Below, in pieces: positions 25,271 through 35,235 of a stretch of 64,000 nt of DNA. Location: assembly GCA_903813345.2 (NCBI GenBank), contig CAIIXF020000005.1, positions 13,333,375 to 13,397,374 of the forward strand. The letters are read 5' to 3'. Position numbers and translations under genes: made by a program. Source of the DNA: Owenia fusiformis (Eukaryota > Annelida > Polychaeta > Sabellida > Oweniidae). Below the pieces are notes generated by a model. That model was not told the DNA's origin, ran no database searches, and saw nothing but the letters and a program-made list of their open reading frames with translations. Position 1 is the first letter of the stretch. Each line of letters starts with the position of its first letter.

Positions 25271-26290
25271 TCATAGTGACATTAAATCATATATGGACAT
25301 TTGTGTTTTCTGTATCATCTTTGTTGGAATAGATTTAAAAATGTGTATGCAATTGTTTCATGTGAGCCATCTTTAACTGCGGTACCACCACACAAGGTCG
25401 GCACTCATAGAAAAACCTCTAAGAGTTATTATTGATCGCCCCTGATATTCTTTTTAATGAGCATACGGGATACTCGGGAAAAGGCAAAGCGAGACATTGG
25501 TGGCAGTGATGGGTTCTGTTGCCCAAAGAGATGAGATGTCAAGGAAGTTTGAGATTAAGTCAGAAATCTTGGATGAAGAGGATTCCAGAAGAAATTGTGA
25601 AATTGGTTCCCAAGTTGTGATTGAAACAGCTTGAAACCCCTCCAAATGAAAGGTGTCAAGAAGAGCAGTCTTGTCTGGAGAGAAAAGTGAGATGCTCCTG
25701 GTTTTAAAGTGGATGACACACTAAAAGTGGGCCAAAATGAGAGAGCCAAGACGACTCCTAGTGGAGAGACCAAAGTATTTCCAAAAGAAATGAATCCAGA
25801 TTAGGTGAATCCAGACTAAGACCATATGTACTGACTTCTTCTAGGTCTGAGTTACCAGAAAAAGTACGAGGTAGCAATCTGAGGCACTTCGATCTGAATT
25901 TTAGGGGCAAATATACAACTTTGACATCTTACGTACAATTTGTGGCACACAAGACCAGTATATTCTGTTGAAATGGACCCAATTGTCCCGACAACATCCT
26001 CATTAAATTGCTTCAGATTGCTACCTATATATTGAGACCGATGAGGCAGCTTCCTCTAACTTCATCATTTTTTCTTCAACATGTATTGTAATGACTTCAG
26101 TATGAATGAAATGTCCCTTGGTGTTCTGGTCCTGGATTGTGATATTGGTTCTCGATTGGAGGGGGGAGACATTGTTTCTTTTCATGTTACATCATGGTTT
26201 TGGGATATATAGGGTCTACTTTTCTTATGACAGATTTACACTTACAGTTTGCTTTTCTTGTTGGGTTTCCTTAAAGTTTTGGCATTTTTA
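25271..26290. other. Non-coding stretch left of the Ty3 element
   Basis: GACATTGGTGGCAGTGATGG (about 25493) and GGAGGGGGGAGAC (about 26160) look faintly like a primer-binding region and a polypurine tract, but no matching pair of terminal repeats was found. No gene is recognised. Confidence 0.35.
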
Positions 26291-26316
26291 TGTCACCACC
26301 AAAAGTGGTGACATAT
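26291..26316. repeat. Short palindrome beside the Ty3 3' LTR
   Basis: TGTCACCACC AAAA GTGGTGACA forms a near-perfect hairpin. Its left arm is the exact inverse of GGTGGTGACA at 30783-30792. A similar palindrome, GTCACCACTGTGGTGAC, occurs near 45890. Confidence 0.8.
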
Positions 26317-26493
26317 TGTTATTGTTGTGTTTTGTATCAAGCCTTTATTATACATCAAACATAATATAAGAACTACATAGTTAATGTGTTTCTAGTAGGA
26401 AGCCAGACTTACAAGTGTCTGCTATAGGCATGGTAATCTCAGTTAAGGGTATCAGATATCTTAATGACCAGTACTGAAACCAGATACATAACA
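26317..26493 (-). repeat. 3' LTR of the Ty3/Gypsy element
   Basis: Read on the minus strand it begins TGTTATGTATCTGG right after a purine tract (AAAGAAGGGAGA) and ends ACAACAATAACA. The ends TGTTAT and ATAACA are inverted, as in LTRs. An AATAAA polyadenylation signal sits about 30 bases before the end. The 177-bp length is short, consistent with Mag-like elements. Confidence 0.8.
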
Positions 26494-26851
26494 TCTCCCT
26501 TCTTTTAGTTTAAGAACAAGTTAAACTTTTAACAGTCATCTCATTGAAATATGATCATTACTAATTCTGAATATTTTGTAAGGGAGTTCATTTAAACTTT
26601 ACTAGCCATGTAATTTGAACTATCTGACCTGTCTCATGAACTTTAGTATTCATTGATAAAATGTCCAGTGCATATGTTTGTACTACATGCTAATGAGGTT
26701 CTTGACCTAAGAGTTTACTACAGTCTTACTACAATGTTTATTTTGATATGCTAATTTGGTCTATCCTTGACCTTCATTGCAAATATGGATATTTCCATTT
26801 CACTTCCAGTCTTGGGTCTACACTATACTAATGATAGTCACTTCACACATT

Positions 26852-29800
26852 TTATGTTGGAATTAAATGTCTCCTATTCCTTCTAAATTGTCCTCCATCT
26901 GGGGTTTCAACTAGATATGATCTGGGCGAGTCTAGTTTCTCAGTCACTGTTGCATTTCTCCAGATGTATTTATTGTTCCTTTTCTCACGGACTTTGACAG
27001 GGGTATTAGGTTGAAGAGGGGCAAGGGGACGAGCGCGAAGGTCATACTTTCTCTTCTCCATCTGCTTTTTCTGCTGAAGTTTTGTGCGAACGTTGGGATC
27101 TGGGCTTTGGGGATTCAGTAGAACACCACTGGTAGGAATTTTAGATCGCAATTTTCTACCCATAAGTAATTCTGCTGGGGATTTGTTGATTTTCGCATCA
27201 ATTGGGGTGTTTCTCAAATTCAGCATGGCTGTGAAAATATCATCTGATTTTCTGATAATATTTTTTACAGTCTGTATTGTTCTTTCAATTTGGCCATTGC
27301 TATTTGCTAGATTCGGGCTCGATGTAGCAATGTCGAAGTTGTAGTCTTCGCTGAATTTTACATATTCTGATGATTGAAATGGTGGACCATTGTCACTGAA
27401 TACTGTTTGGGGAATACCATTTCTGCTGAACGAGGCTTTCAGGCAATTTATGATGGGTTTTGCCTTGGTGCTGGTGAGTGAGTACAGCTCAGGGTACTTG
27501 CTGTAGTAGTCTACTCCAATTAGGTAATCCTTGTTATTATGTGAGAATAGGTCAACACCTATCTTTTCCCAGGGGCGCATAGGAACCTTATGTGGAATCA
27601 TAGGTTCTCTTTGATTGGCATTTCTGTGGGTTTTGCAAATGTCACAGTTTTTTATCATATCCTCGATCTGGGAATTCATGTTGGGCCAAAAGAGTGTCTC
27701 TCTTGCTATGGATTTTGTTTTAACGATTCCCATATGGTTTTCATGGATAAGTGACTTTACTTCTTCTCTCATTGATGTGGGAATTACCAGTTTCAGGCCT
27801 TTGAACACGAGACCATCAACTGTACTGAGTTCATCATGAAAGGTGTAATATGGCATGACTGACTCATGTACATCAGTCTTTTCAGGCCATCCAATTCTGC
27901 AATATTCCATAATGCGTTGCAGTACAGGGTCATTCGAGGTCGCGTTCCTGTACTCTTGCTGTTTTGGTTTAGACATGGGTAAAGCTTGAAGTAATCCATC
28001 TGCTTGTTGATCAATGTCGTTCATGATAGAAGCAATAATTTTCGAGCTTTCTGTGTCACTGTCTACACATGCTCTGCTGAGCGTGTCTGATATAACCATG
28101 TCTTTTCCAGGTTTCCACTTGATTGTGACATCGTACTTTTGCATTTGCAAAAGCATTCTTTGTAATCGAGCTGGGGCTTTATTTAGAGCTTTCTTTGCGA
28201 TCACCTCCAGGGGCTTGTGATCAGTTTCCACGACGAAGGGCTTACCATAGAGGTATTGGTGAAACTTAGTTGCTCCAAAACATATACTCGTCATCTCTTT
28301 CTCTATTTGGGAGTAGTTTTGTTGGGCAGGGGTTAGCGATTTTGACGCGTAGCATACAGGCATATCATCCTGTAGTAGGACAGCTCCAAGACCATCTTTC
28401 GAAGAGTCTACATTCAGCACTGATGGCTTATTGGGGTCATAAAACTTGAGAACTGGCGCTGTAGTTATAAGCTTTTTCAGCTGCTCATACGCATCTATCT
28501 GTGGCTTATTCCATTCGAAAATAATATCCTCTTTCAGTAGTTCTCGCAAGGGAGCATTTAGCTCTGATAAGCGTGGTACGAACTTGGCAACATAGTTCAC
28601 CATGCCAAGGAATCGACTCAGTGATTGTTTATCTGTAGGGGTTTTCATCTCAACTATCGCTTTTATCCGATCATCCGGGATACTCAGTCCATCTCTCGAC
28701 CATGTATGTCCTACATATGTAACTGATGGCACATTAAACTGGCATTTCTTTCTGTTAAACTTGAGGTTGTTCTCACTTGCTCTTTGGAACACTGCTTCCA
28801 TTCGATGCTTAAGCTGTTCCTCATCTTTGCCAGAAATCAATATATCATCCACTTGGACTTCAACGCCATCTATTCCTTCTAGAACTTTACACACTTCCAT
28901 CTGGAACTTTTCAGTAGATATGTTTAGTCCATATGGCAGACGTGTAAATCGATATCGTCCAAAGGGTGTGTTGAAACAAGTAAGCAACGAACTCTCGTGA
29001 TCAAGTTCAAGTTGCCAAAATGAGGTTGTCGCATCCAATTTGGTAAACCTCGTAGCACCTTTCAATCTTGTGCTGATCTCTTCTGTTGTGGCAGTAGGGT
29101 ACGGTTCCCTTTTAATAACTTTGTTGAGGTTTGCAGGATCAAGGCATATCCTCAGAGATTTGTCGCTCTTCTCAACCAAAACTATATTATTCACCCAATC
29201 AGTGGGCTCATCCACTTTGGCAATTACTCCTTGTTTTTGCATTCGCTCTAATTCAGTTTTTAATTTGTCTCTCTGATGAACAGCTACCTTGTAAGGGGGG
29301 TGTACCACAGGCGTGACATTTTCTTCAAGGGTAATGTGCACTTTTCTAGGCAGACAGCCTAGGCCTTCAAATATGTAGCTGTAATTGGACACCAACTGGT
29401 CTGTGGTCAGTGTGCTGTCAGAGCCAACTGTAGAAATGTTACTTCTGGAAACTAAGCCAAAGAGAATAGCTGATTGCAGACTAATTAAAGTGTCAGCTTT
29501 CTCCTTAATTACTATGAACTTCACTTTGTAGTTTATCCCTTCAAAGTTACAAGGCATATCACATTCACCCATGACGTCCAGGGGCTGCCTGTTGTAGGTA
29601 AATAGCCTTGTGGTAGAAGCTTTCATAGGGGGGTGTCTCAACCTCTTGAACAGTCCATGTGAGATCACATTGGCCTGGGCACCTGTGTCCACCTTAGCAG
29701 TAAGGGTGTGCCCACCTGTTTTTAGTTGTATAATCCAGGATTTTGAGTTGGGTATATCTGGGGTTTTGGCGGGAATCTGGGCTATCTTTGATGTCTGGGT

Positions 29801-29917
29801 GTCTGGGATTTCAGTGGTTACAGATCCCAAGTACACTTCATCTTCTGAAGATACTGATTCCTCCACCTGGTTCACTTTTCGGGGTTCAATGACCTTCTCA
29901 ATGTCAAAAAAGGTCAA
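26852..29917 (-). CDS. Ty3/Gypsy pol polyprotein
   Basis: This frame of about 1,021 codons encodes the enzymes of a Ty3/Gypsy retrotransposon. Domains in order: aspartic protease around residues 60-150 (VDTGAQANVI); reverse transcriptase about 205-400 (FTKLDATTSFWQLELD, RLPYGLN, VDDILISG); RNase H about 485-610 (NVDSSKDGLGAVL, ETDHKPLE); zinc-binding and core integrase about 730-930 (HENHMG...CDICKTH, KIGVDLF, FSDNGPPF), with a basic C-terminal tail. The first roughly 12 codons lie in the neighbouring minisatellite, so the upstream part of the frame is not original element sequence. Family assignment is firm; activity is not implied. Confidence 0.92.
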   Translation of the reverse strand: MTFFDIEKVIEPRKVNQVEESVSSEDEVYLGSVTTEIPDTQTSKIAQIPAKTPDIPNSKSWIIQLKTGGHTLTAKVDTGAQANVISHGLFKRLRHPPMKASTTRLFTYNRQPLDVMGECDMPCNFEGINYKVKFIVIKEKADTLISLQSAILFGLVSRSNISTVGSDSTLTTDQLVSNYSYIFEGLGCLPRKVHITLEENVTPVVHPPYKVAVHQRDKLKTELERMQKQGVIAKVDEPTDWVNNIVLVEKSDKSLRICLDPANLNKVIKREPYPTATTEEISTRLKGATRFTKLDATTSFWQLELDHESSLLTCFNTPFGRYRFTRLPYGLNISTEKFQMEVCKVLEGIDGVEVQVDDILISGKDEEQLKHRMEAVFQRASENNLKFNRKKCQFNVPSVTYVGHTWSRDGLSIPDDRIKAIVEMKTPTDKQSLSRFLGMVNYVAKFVPRLSELNAPLRELLKEDIIFEWNKPQIDAYEQLKKLITTAPVLKFYDPNKPSVLNVDSSKDGLGAVLLQDDMPVCYASKSLTPAQQNYSQIEKEMTSICFGATKFHQYLYGKPFVVETDHKPLEVIAKKALNKAPARLQRMLLQMQKYDVTIKWKPGKDMVISDTLSRACVDSDTESSKIIASIMNDIDQQADGLLQALPMSKPKQQEYRNATSNDPVLQRIMEYCRIGWPEKTDVHESVMPYYTFHDELSTVDGLVFKGLKLVIPTSMREEVKSLIHENHMGIVKTKSIARETLFWPNMNSQIEDMIKNCDICKTHRNANQREPMIPHKVPMRPWEKIGVDLFSHNNKDYLIGVDYYSKYPELYSLTSTKAKPIINCLKASFSRNGIPQTVFSDNGPPFQSSEYVKFSEDYNFDIATSSPNLANSNGQIERTIQTVKNIIRKSDDIFTAMLNLRNTPIDAKINKSPAELLMGRKLRSKIPTSGVLLNPQSPDPNVRTKLQQKKQMEKRKYDLRARPLAPLQPNTPVKVREKRNNKYIWRNATVTEKLDSPRSYLVETPDGGQFRRNRRHLIPT

Positions 29918-30780
29918 AAAGGTCTATTTTCAAGTTGCTTCAAATTGAATAAAAAAATTTTTCAAAATCATCTACGTGTTCTCAGAAATTCAAATCTGAC
30001 TTAAGATTTGACTTAAGATTTGACATTTGACCTTCAATGACCTTCTCAATGTCAAAAAAAGGTCAAAAAGGTATATTTTCAACTTGCTTCAAATTGAATA
30101 AAAAAATTTTTCAAAATCATCTACGTGTTCTCAGAAATTCAAATCTGACTTTAGATTTGACTTAACATTTGACATTTGACCTTCAATGACCTTCTCAAAG
30201 TCAAAAAAGGTCAAAAAGGTATTTTTTCAACTTGCTTCAAATTGACTAAATTCTTCTTTCAAAATCATCTACATGTTCTCAGAAATTCAAATCTGACTTT
30301 AGATTTGTCATTTGACCTTCAATGACCTTCTCAATGTCAAAAAAGGTCAAAAAGGTATTTTTTCATCTTGCTTCAAATTGACTAAATTTTTTTTCAAAAT
30401 CATCTACATGTTCTCAGAAATTCAAATATGACTTTAGATTTGACTTTAGATTTGACATTTGACCTTCAATGACCTTCTCAAGGTCAAAAAAGGTCAAAAA
30501 GGTCTTTTTTCAACTTGCCTCAAATTGACTAATTTTTTTTTTTCAAAATCATCTACATCTTTTCAGAAGTTCAAATTTGACTTTACAAGTTCTCAGAAGT
30601 TCAAATCTGACTTTAGATTTGACCTTTGACCTTCAATGACCTTCTCAAGGTCAAAAAGGTCTTTTTTCAACTTGCTTCAAATTGACTAATTTTTTTTTCA
30701 AAATCATCTACATGTTCTCAGAAGTTCTTCTTAAGGTGAAAAGGTATTTTCCAACTTGCTTTAAATTGACCAAATTGTTT
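29884..30780. repeat. Minisatellite, ~148-bp unit, six copies
   Basis: GACCTTCTCAA starts at 29891, 30039, 30188, 30324, 30471 and 30638, giving spacings of 148, 149, 136, 147 and 167. Each unit contains AAAAAGGTCAAAAAGGT, CTTGCTTCAAATTGA, TTCAAAATCATCTAC and TTCTCAGAAATTCAAAT. AGATTTGACNTT is itself locally repeated. Units differ by substitutions and short indels. The array joins directly to the Ty3 pol frame on its left. Confidence 0.93.
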
Positions 30781-30993
30781 TAGGTGGTGACATTTTGTCA
30801 TGTTAATGCCTTGTTGCTTATATATTCAACAGACATTCCTGGTATGAGAGGAGATCCTGTGACTCACTGTAAGAGAGAATTGAATTAAACTGAATCCCAA
30901 ATTATGTCTTAAAGGCTATAAAGGCTAAATTTGCTGAGAAAGCATTGGGCATGTATGAGATGGCTCTAGAGTCAGCTCAATTTGGAAGGAAAA

Positions 30994-32090
30994 CCATGGC
31001 AACGAGTTTTTATGTTATTCTAACTAACATGCAGCCTTCAATATCAGTATATCCGAAAAGCCGACATACTCTTGCTTGTATTGGCACCGCATTTACCTAC
31101 TTTCATCCATTTTCAAGAAGTTTAACTAATAAAACACTGTTATTTTATTGTAAATATATGGAAAATCGAGGCCAAAAGAAGGGCTATGACGTCATAATGG
31201 ATACGCAAATGAGCCAATTAACATAATTTATGCTTACGGTGAAAGAACTTATTATTTCACTTCTTCTGATACCAATAATGCTAAGATTGCTTAAAAACAA
31301 AGAAAGTTACAGTCCAAAAAGTATTTATTGCCTAAATTCCTGAAAAGTTCACAGTAACCATGGAAACAAGATTTTATGATATTCTATCCAACATGCAACC
31401 TTCAATATCAGAATATCCAAAAAGCTGACATACTCTTGCTTGTATTGGCACTGTATTTATCAACGTTCATCCATTCTAAGAAGTTTAACTAATAAAACAC
31501 TGTTATTTTATTGTAAATATATGGAAAATCGAGGCCAAAATAAGGGCTATGACGTCACAATGGATACGCAAATGAGCCAATTAACATAATTTATACTTGC
31601 GGTGAAAGAACTTATTATTTTGCTTCTTCTGATACCAATAATGCTAAGATTGCTTAAAAACAAAAAAAGTTACAGTCCAAAACGTTTTATTGCCTTAATT
31701 ACTAAAAAGTTCACGGTAACCATGGCAACGAGTTTTTATGTTATTCTAACCAACATGCAGCCTTCAATATCAGTATATCCGAAAAGCCGACATACTCTTG
31801 CTTGTATTGGCACTATATTTACCTAATTTTATCCATTTTTAAGAAGTGTAACTAATAAAACACTGTTACTTTGTTGTAACTATATGGAAAATTGAGGCCA
31901 AAAGAAGGGTTATGACGTCATAATTGATATGCAAATGAGCGAATTAACATTATTTATGCTTGAGGTGAAAGAACTCATTATTACGCTTCAGCAGATACCA
32001 ATAATGTGAAGATTTGTTAAAAATCGAGAAAGTTACAGTCTAAAATGTATTAACCACCAAGTAAGAAATTTAAAAAGTGGGCGTGGCTTT
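30994..32090. repeat. Tandem array, ~363-bp unit, three copies, with X-box and CRE palindromes
   Basis: CCATGG anchors occur at 30994, 31358 and 31720. Shared phrases are TTTTTATGTTATTCTAACNA, CATACTCTTGCTTGTATTGG, TAACTAATAAAACACTGTTA and AAGGGYTATGACGTCA. The third unit decays after about 32040 and runs into the block matching 21271-21490. GTAACCATGGCAAC (about 31716) fits the RFX X-box consensus and TGACGTCA the CRE. Unit three also holds ATGCAAAT. Short ORFs here are repeat artefacts. Confidence 0.92.
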
Positions 32091-32255
32091 TGCGTCTCGT
32101 TTCCATAGTGATCGGCCATTTTTCAATTTTTATTATTGTCATTTTTGAGATCTGCATATTCATATTATGAAAGTCAGGTATGACTCATGCGGTTGCAAGC
32201 TATCTTAATTAAGGTCAACAAATAAGGCCTTTTTGCTGGATCTCCCACTCGCCTA
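32091..32255 (-). repeat. Terminal block of the dispersed element, reverse copy
   Basis: It ends CTCCCACTCGCCTA (32242-32255), the exact inverse of 21271-21284, and matches that block across about 200 bp. It directly continues the 363-bp array, so the array probably belongs to the same element family. Confidence 0.75.
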
Positions 32256-33429
32256 CAAGGGTAATCTGGTGCACAGAAAAAAGGATAGGTTCTCTAACAG
32301 ATAAAAACATAATCCCCACTATACATGAAGATATTTCAACAGCTTGGGAGGCAGAGCACAATGGAAAACATATTCCATCACCCCATGCATATCCATCACC
32401 ATGGAGAAAACATCCTCCCAGATGTGACAGTTGCTATGAGCAATGAGAAGACACGGTTGCCTAGCAACGGCCACTTGACAACACATGGGGAAAGTTATCC
32501 TAACCAGAAACATATCCAGTATGCTATTATTGTTAAAATATGAGCTTGAAATAATAGTTTACCCTTGACTGAAATACCCATGTGTGAGATATCAAGATAA
32601 TCTTCTTCTAATAGAGACGGCGGTCATTGAATTTCTCCTTGTGTTCGATAATATAATGTAATGATTAAAATGAATTGAAAATTAAGTTCAAAAGAGGCAA
32701 AGTAAACCATCCTGAATGCAGAACAGGACAGAATCTGAGGCCATTTGCAAAATTCCAAACTTAAAGCTTTAATAATTTGCCAAATATGATTAACAGTTAA
32801 CAACCTATTTCATGATGACTTGATATTATTATGATACGGAGTACTCAGATTGACTCATATGTCGCTGTGAAGACACCAAATATGTAACAGCTACACTTCT
32901 AAATACCAAACATTTCATTTTTATTACATGTAGATTTCTGTCTCCATTTACCGCCATGTCAATAAACTGATGTCCTTGTAAAAACATACCATTGGCTAAT
33001 ATTGTAAATATCACTAAAATGAACAAAAAACAACTATAATTTTGTTAAAAATACATCTAGATCTATTAACAACATAACAGTAAAGTAGTAAGTACACTTA
33101 CCCTATGTATATCCTTGGTAAGTCCTATCTCTGGAAATGTGATGTATTAGTTATTAGTCTCCATCATTGAAAGTCCTTAATTTCTTAATATTTCCCTGGA
33201 GCACTTTATGAGAGTGGTTGAAGTGTCAAAAGTTTCCTACGCACAAGAGCTGAACAGTATTTTGGGGTATATATCTCTAGATCGCAAATTGTTTTGTCCA
33301 TGTAGGCCAAGTGTTTTGAGATAACATACTCCCTGCTCTCCAGTACTCTGGTCTATATCTGGAAGTACAACAACCACATGTTATAGAAGATGCAAAATGT
33401 CATGGTGATGATGTTTTAAAATTTGAAAT
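32256..33429. other. Non-coding stretch
   Basis: No gene is seen. GTTGCCTAGCAAC at 32456-32468 is another X-box-like palindrome, in a block resembling units of the 22-24 kb region. Confidence 0.4.
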
Positions 33430-33570
33430 AGAGTAGAATCTAGAGGAATCAGCAAGGAATAAAGTAAACAGGCATGTAGTCAACACTCTAAATTGTTTAG
33501 AAATGCAAGAAAATCAGACTCTTCATTCAAATTTTAGAGAGAAATAGAGTGGAATAAGCATGAGCAGACG
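33430..33570 (+). repeat. Dispersed repeat, copy B
   Basis: Best-preserved partner of 5745-5885: AGCAAGGAATAAAGTAAACA, CATGTAGTCAACAC, AGAAATGCAAGAAAATCAGA and GAGCAGACGGAC are shared. The two copies are roughly 85 to 90 percent alike by eye. Non-coding. Confidence 0.75.
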
Positions 33571-33990
33571 GACATTTTAGGCATGGATGGCCATTTATGT
33601 TATTCTGAGGAAGTTCAATTCTTATCAGGCTTTGTCCTACAACTAAAATAACACAAGAGGTGAAGTAAGCTGGAAAAGAGTGAAATAAGCAAGGAATAAA
33701 AAGTGCATGTATATGTGAATTGTATTTTAGAACTCCTGAAATGCAAGTTGATCTGATTTTGATAAAAATTAAGTTAATTGCTGTTGAACAAATGAAAAAG
33801 TTTATTAACACATGGGTGACCTTTGCTAGATAGGGGGTGTTTTACTTATAAAACAGAAACCCAGATTCAGTTTATCTGTTGTTTTGAGATAAAACTGAAA
33901 CAAATTGCCATTGCCACATTCCAGTAATGAGCCCTGTACAAGTCTTTTGTCCTCCATGTAGTCCCCCATTCCCCATTCTGATACTCATCA

Positions 33991-34205
33991 GGCCCATAGC
34001 CAGGATTTGCCAAGGGGGTTCACTTTTTGAAAATTTCCAGGGGGGGTCACTTTTGACAATTTTAGTCCAAAAAATGGCCAAAATCACTTAAAATGTGCTC
34101 AGAATGATGAAAAAACTGCATGATTTTGTTTTGAAAGAATTTTTGGCCAGGGGGGGGGGGGGGGGTTTGCTCAAACCTATCGAACCCCCCCCTGGCTATG
34201 GGCCT
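33991..34205. mobile_element. hAT-like MITE, copy 3, with 8-bp target duplication
   Basis: It runs from GGCCCATAGCCAGGATTTG to CCCCTGGCTATGGGCCT and is flanked on both sides by ACTCATCA (33983-33990 and 34206-34213). It contains a run of 16 G at 34150-34165. It is inverted relative to copies 1 and 2 internally (TTGAAAGAATTTTTGGCC). Confidence 0.87.
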
Positions 34206-34213
34206 ACTCATCA

Positions 34214-35059
34214 CATCTCTCTGTCTTCAACTAGAAATACTAGAGTGAAGCTAACAAAAGGCCATGATTTCTCATGAGGCCCATTCCCTACCACCAGTAT
34301 ATTAGTGCTAGACATTGACCAATTTGAAAGAAGGGTGGATAGACAAAGTTCAATTTCTTCCCTGTTCAATCCAATAAATCTTGGATCATGGTCCTGTGTA
34401 CCCTACCCATTATCATATATTCCTCCTACTTTAAGGGTATGGAAAAAGTCTGGGTGTAGAAATAAATTAAAGGAAAATGGGGCAGGGGTTTGGTGTAAGA
34501 CAATTAAAGAGACTAAATCAAGGCCATATGATGTAAGCGCCATGGTGACTTTTGGCTTTTCAAGAATGAAAAGCACATTGGAAAGTCAGTATGAGGAGTT
34601 AGATGATACTTTGGAAAAAATAGTCATATCAACACCGCTTATAACATCCATCTTTCTAGCCGTCCAACTGAGTTATGACTGGGATATGTGATGACCTATT
34701 AATCTGTAATGATGATCTCGAACAAATCACTCCAAGATAAAGGCATGCAAGGAGTATTAGAATGCAATTAATCAAGCTTTAAGACGATAACATAGTCCAG
34801 TATAAAACATGATAACATAAAAAATTTTTTGAATATATCGTCTAAAGCATACAAGAGTTACCCATATTTTCCCTTATTTTCCTTTATCTGTTTTAGACAA
34901 TACAAAACAGTAAAAATGGCAGGTTGGATATATATCATATGATTGTTTATAAGATCTCTGACCCGACCTCCAAAAAAAGATAAGAAACACTTAAAACTCC
35001 AAAAACAAAATGAAAATCTTCATTATGTTGCCAATGGCTTAAAATACACTAACAATGCC
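34214..35059. other. Non-coding stretch
   Basis: A 128-codon frame at 34305-34691 (plus) has no recognisable domain or motif and starts without clear promoter or splice context, so I do not call it a gene. Confidence 0.35.
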
Positions 35060-35235
35060 AGGCCTGTAGAATGTAGCTAACTTTTGCCAAGGGGGTTCAC
35101 TTTAAAAAAATTCCAGTGGCATTTACTTTAGACAAATTTGGCAAAAATGGCCAAATCACTTGAAAAGTGCTCAGAATGAAAAAATGTATGATGACCCCCC
35201 CTCCCCCCCCCAACAACCCCCCTGGCTATGGGCCT
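35060..35235. mobile_element. hAT-like MITE, copy 4 (older)
   Basis: It begins AGGCCTGTAGAATGTAGC, a decayed terminus, and ends CTGGCTATGGGCCT. The interior matches copy 3 (TTTTGCCAAGGGGGTTCACT, AATGGCCAAATCACTTG). No clear target duplication. Confidence 0.75.

Larger units (their letters stand above)
26317..29917 (-). mobile_element. Ty3/Gypsy LTR retrotransposon fossil (Mag/K02A2.6-like)
   Basis: On the minus strand the parts in order are pol (protease, reverse transcriptase, RNase H, integrase), a short non-coding stretch, a purine tract and a 177-bp 3' LTR. The right end abuts a minisatellite; a gag region and a 5' LTR are not seen, so the element is broken at that side even though pol is one long reading frame. 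The pol domain order (integrase last) assigns it to Ty3/Gypsy. Similarity to K02A2.6-type proteins suggests the Mag-like clade. The long pol frame implies a fairly young insertion. Confidence 0.9.

Noticed and set aside
25490-26290. A possible small LTR element (TTGGTGGCAGTGATGG as primer site, GGAGGGGGGAGAC as purine tract)
   Set aside because: No pair of matching terminal repeats flanks these words, so there is no support beyond two short resemblances.
21271-32255. A Polinton-type large element suggested by long inverted ends
   Set aside because: None of the expected Polinton genes (polymerase B, integrase, capsid proteins) is present, and the enclosed DNA is explained by arrays, MITEs and a Ty3 element.
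34305-34691. A 128-codon plus-strand frame
   Set aside because: No domain, signal peptide, splice context or low-level similarity that I recognise; length is plausible by chance in 64 kb.
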